NCBI RefSeq assembly: GCF_036541425.1
Contig: NZ_JAZHFT010000004.1
Location: 62,001-126,000 of the forward strand
Direction of reading: 5' to 3'
DNA length: 64,000 nt
Source: Consotaella aegiceratis
GTDB taxonomy: Bacteria; Pseudomonadota; Alphaproteobacteria; Rhizobiales; Rhizobiaceae
Part shown: in pieces, positions 62,081-64,000 of the stretch
Numbering within the stretch: the stretch's first letter is position 1
How the letters are laid out: every line of letters starts with the position of its first letter
Position numbers and translations under genes: made by a program
The notes under the pieces: model-generated
Databases searched by the model: none
What the model saw: only the letters and a program-made list of their open reading frames with translations
What the model was told of the DNA's origin: nothing

Positions 62081-64000
62081 ATGACTGCCACACCAAGACT
62101 GACCGCCCAGAAGATCGCCGCATACTGCCGCCAGCGGGCGGCTCCGGTGCTGACGCCGGAGGAGACGGAAGCGATCCGCGCCTATCTAGCGGATCTTCTC
62201 GCCGTGCGGGCTTTTCCGCCCTACCGCGGACGTTGGATCGACGTCGTCCCCATCGCTGAGACGACGGGGATAGCACCGGCGAGCCTGCTTGCTGCTCGAA
62301 ACCATCTTCAGCCGGTCTTCGATGCCCTCTGCCGGGCGTTGGCCGCTCCGGAACAGAAGGCAGAACCGGTACAGAAGCCGCGTCCGGCCACTCGTCGCAA
62401 GCCGGGGCGAAAGCCGCGACCGATCGTTCAATATCCCGACCCCATCCAACCGGCCTCGGAAGATCCGGAGGACTTCGCGGCAGCGTTACGTCTTCAGATC
62501 GAGCGGCATGGTGAAACCGCCCACTATCTCCATCGGGCGATTGCCGATACCGGAATCGCCTTCGAACCACAGACGATCTCCAATTGGTGCAAAGGCGCCT
62601 CGGCGCCACGGACCGTGAAGAGCCTCGAGGTGCTGAAGCAGATCGAGGAGCGCTATCGGCTCCCCGACGGATACTTCGGGGCGAAGCTCCCCCGGCGAAA
62701 CCACGCCGTTCGCGGTCACATGCTGGCGGACATCCCAGCCTCGGAACGGCGGCGGCTCGCCTGGCATCTGCCAGACGATTTCTCTCGCCGGTCCGCCGCC
62801 GAGCAGATCGAAATCCTCACCTGGGTCCGCACGGTCGTCATCAGCGGCAGCACCGAGTACCGGCGCTTCCAGGCCGCCGCGATGAAGCAGCGCTATGCTA
62901 TCCGCTTCCGCAATTTCGACGGTACGCGGCGCCGCTGGAACCTGAAACCGACCTCTCTGTCGAATGGCGTCGTCGACGCTCCGGCTCGGCTACAGAGGGA
63001 AATGGACGACCTTCTGAGATTCAAGACGGCGACGCTGACGACATTCGGCTTCCATCGGAACGGTGTTTGGAATCCGGAAACCGCGGCGCAGAAGATCGAA
63101 CACTTCGGACTGATGTTCGGCGCCCTCGCCGCATCTCGTGACGGCGAGATCGCAGGCTTCGGCGTCGACCTCGCCTCGCTCTCCTTCGGCATCTTCGTCT
63201 TCCCCGCCGTGTGGGACTGGTATCTGCAGTGGCGCGAGCAAAGACGCGGCTTCTACACCCAGTGGGAAGTCGACATGCTAAGTATCGTTCTCGGCCTGGT
63301 GCGGGAAAACACGGGCTGGCTGCGACAGACGCCACGGCTGGCCGAACACCTGACGCCGATTCCGGGCCTCGTCTCGAAAATCGACATTGCGGAGGCCCAG
63401 AGCGACTGGAACGCGGCCTGCGACGCCATGCATCGACACGGGCGTAGTCGAATTAAGGAGATCGAGCGCGTCGCCCGCGTTCACCGCGATCCGTTCGAGC
63501 CCATCCTTCCGATTCTGGAGGCCAAGAGCCCGGTCGGCGAATATCGGAAGATCACCGAGGAGATCCTCCGGCTGATGCCCGACGAGCGCCGATATCCGCG
63601 AGCTGCCGCCGAGGCTGTGCGGTCCTTCCTGATGCTCCGCCTCGGCCTCCATCTCGGCCTTCGCCAGAAAAACCTGAGGGAGCTTCTCGTCTGCCCGCTC
63701 GGGCGCCTTCCCACCGGTGAGCGCCGCCTGGAGGAGCTGCGTCGCGGTGAGCTTCGATGGAATTCTCGCGAGGCCGGATGGGAGGTGCTGATTCCGTCCG
63801 TGGCCTTCAAGAACGCCAACTCGTCCTTCTTCGGCTCCAAGCCGTTCCGGCTGATTCTGCCCGATCTTGGCAGCCTCTACGACATGATCTCCACCTACAT
63901 CGTGCGTCACCGACATCGCCTTGTCGGCCCTGCTAAGGATCCCGGCACCTTTTTCGTCAAGACGGTGAAAATGCGCAGTGCGAACGCCGCGTATGACCAG
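62081..64000 (+). CDS. Large tyrosine recombinase with N-terminal HTH (3' end beyond window)
   Basis: An ATG at 62081 opens a frame of 640 codons with no stop to the end of the window. Residues about 131-198 (IERHGETAHYLHRAIADTG, TISNWCKGASAPRTVKSLEVLKQIEERYRLP) look like a Cro/C1-type HTH. The C-terminal part is a tyrosine-recombinase catalytic domain: box I Arg R528 in LGLHLGLRQKNLREL, and beta-hairpin Lys K577 in VAFKNANS; box II and the Tyr would come after 64000. It is far longer than ordinary integrases (300-450 residues). The upstream sequence CGAGAGACGC provides a weak ribosome-binding site. Family comparison was not possible; related large recombinases occur in multi-recombinase modules. 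Confidence 0.75.
   Translation, partial: MTATPRLTAQKIAAYCRQRAAPVLTPEETEAIRAYLADLLAVRAFPPYRGRWIDVVPIAETTGIAPASLLAARNHLQPVFDALCRALAAPEQKAEPVQKPRPATRRKPGRKPRPIVQYPDPIQPASEDPEDFAAALRLQIERHGETAHYLHRAIADTGIAFEPQTISNWCKGASAPRTVKSLEVLKQIEERYRLPDGYFGAKLPRRNHAVRGHMLADIPASERRRLAWHLPDDFSRRSAAEQIEILTWVRTVVISGSTEYRRFQAAAMKQRYAIRFRNFDGTRRRWNLKPTSLSNGVVDAPARLQREMDDLLRFKTATLTTFGFHRNGVWNPETAAQKIEHFGLMFGALAASRDGEIAGFGVDLASLSFGIFVFPAVWDWYLQWREQRRGFYTQWEVDMLSIVLGLVRENTGWLRQTPRLAEHLTPIPGLVSKIDIAEAQSDWNAACDAMHRHGRSRIKEIERVARVHRDPFEPILPILEAKSPVGEYRKITEEILRLMPDERRYPRAAAEAVRSFLMLRLGLHLGLRQKNLRELLVCPLGRLPTGERRLEELRRGELRWNSREAGWEVLIPSVAFKNANSSFFGSKPFRLILPDLGSLYDMISTYIVRHRHRLVGPAKDPGTFFVKTVKMRSANAAYDQ

Larger units (their letters stand above)
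56054..64000. mobile_element. Genomic island inserted in radC (right end beyond window)
   Basis: From about 56054 the sequence departs from the radC reading and no longer follows conserved chromosomal gene order. The content is: P4-type integrase, small unknown gene, decayed integrase fragment, hxsDBCA operon and a large tyrosine recombinase. The missing radC 3' part is not found anywhere in 56054-64000, so the right junction must lie outside. The left crossover is probably near CCGTCT (56048-56053). The island may be composite, given two or three recombinase genes of different age. Confidence 0.8.

Overview
The window is a GC-rich stretch of an alphaproteobacterial chromosome. The gene order (pepA | lptG-lptD-surA-pdxA-rsmA; fabD-fabG-acpP-fabF-mltG-yicC-gmk; rpsF-rpsR-DUF2232-rplI; dnaB-alr-radA-cvpA-purF; psd-pssA; aminotransferase-hom-glpX-recJ) and the NDUFS4-like complex I gene point to Hyphomicrobiales (Rhizobiales). 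An Aurantimonadaceae-like lineage is possible, but that family-level placement is inference only.

Region 1 (1-10070): a glutathione S-transferase cut by the window edge, a VapBC toxin-antitoxin pair with a clear promoter and palindromic operator, an ABC-F ATPase, a membrane-anchored AraC regulator divergent from an exported alpha/beta hydrolase, two neighbouring aldo/keto reductases, and holC with pepA.

Region 2 (10071-26200): outer-membrane biogenesis (lptG, lptD, surA), then pdxA and rsmA. Facing them is the fatty-acid operon fabD-fabG-acpP-fabF running into mltG, yicC and gmk. The ribosomal operon rpsF-rpsR-(DUF2232)-rplI ends at a strong intrinsic terminator. No lptF accompanies lptG.

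Region 3 (26200-56000): housekeeping genes for DNA replication and repair, purine, phospholipid, threonine/methionine and sugar metabolism, three tRNAs (Arg-TCT, Pro-TGG, Glu-TTC), and several envelope proteins. It ends in sfsA-map-radC.

Region 4 (about 56054-64000, running off the window): a genomic island inserted into radC, which is cut inside its catalytic HNHPSGDP motif. It carries a P4-type integrase, a small unknown gene, a decayed relative of that integrase, the complete hxsD-hxsB-hxsC-hxsA operon (two radical SAM enzymes and an exported target with six His-x-Ser units), and the first 640 codons of a large HTH-tyrosine recombinase. The Hxs operon is the most interesting system here: it is a predicted peptide-modification pathway known from comparative genomics, and I know of no established chemical product for it. 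In this genome it is on mobile DNA.
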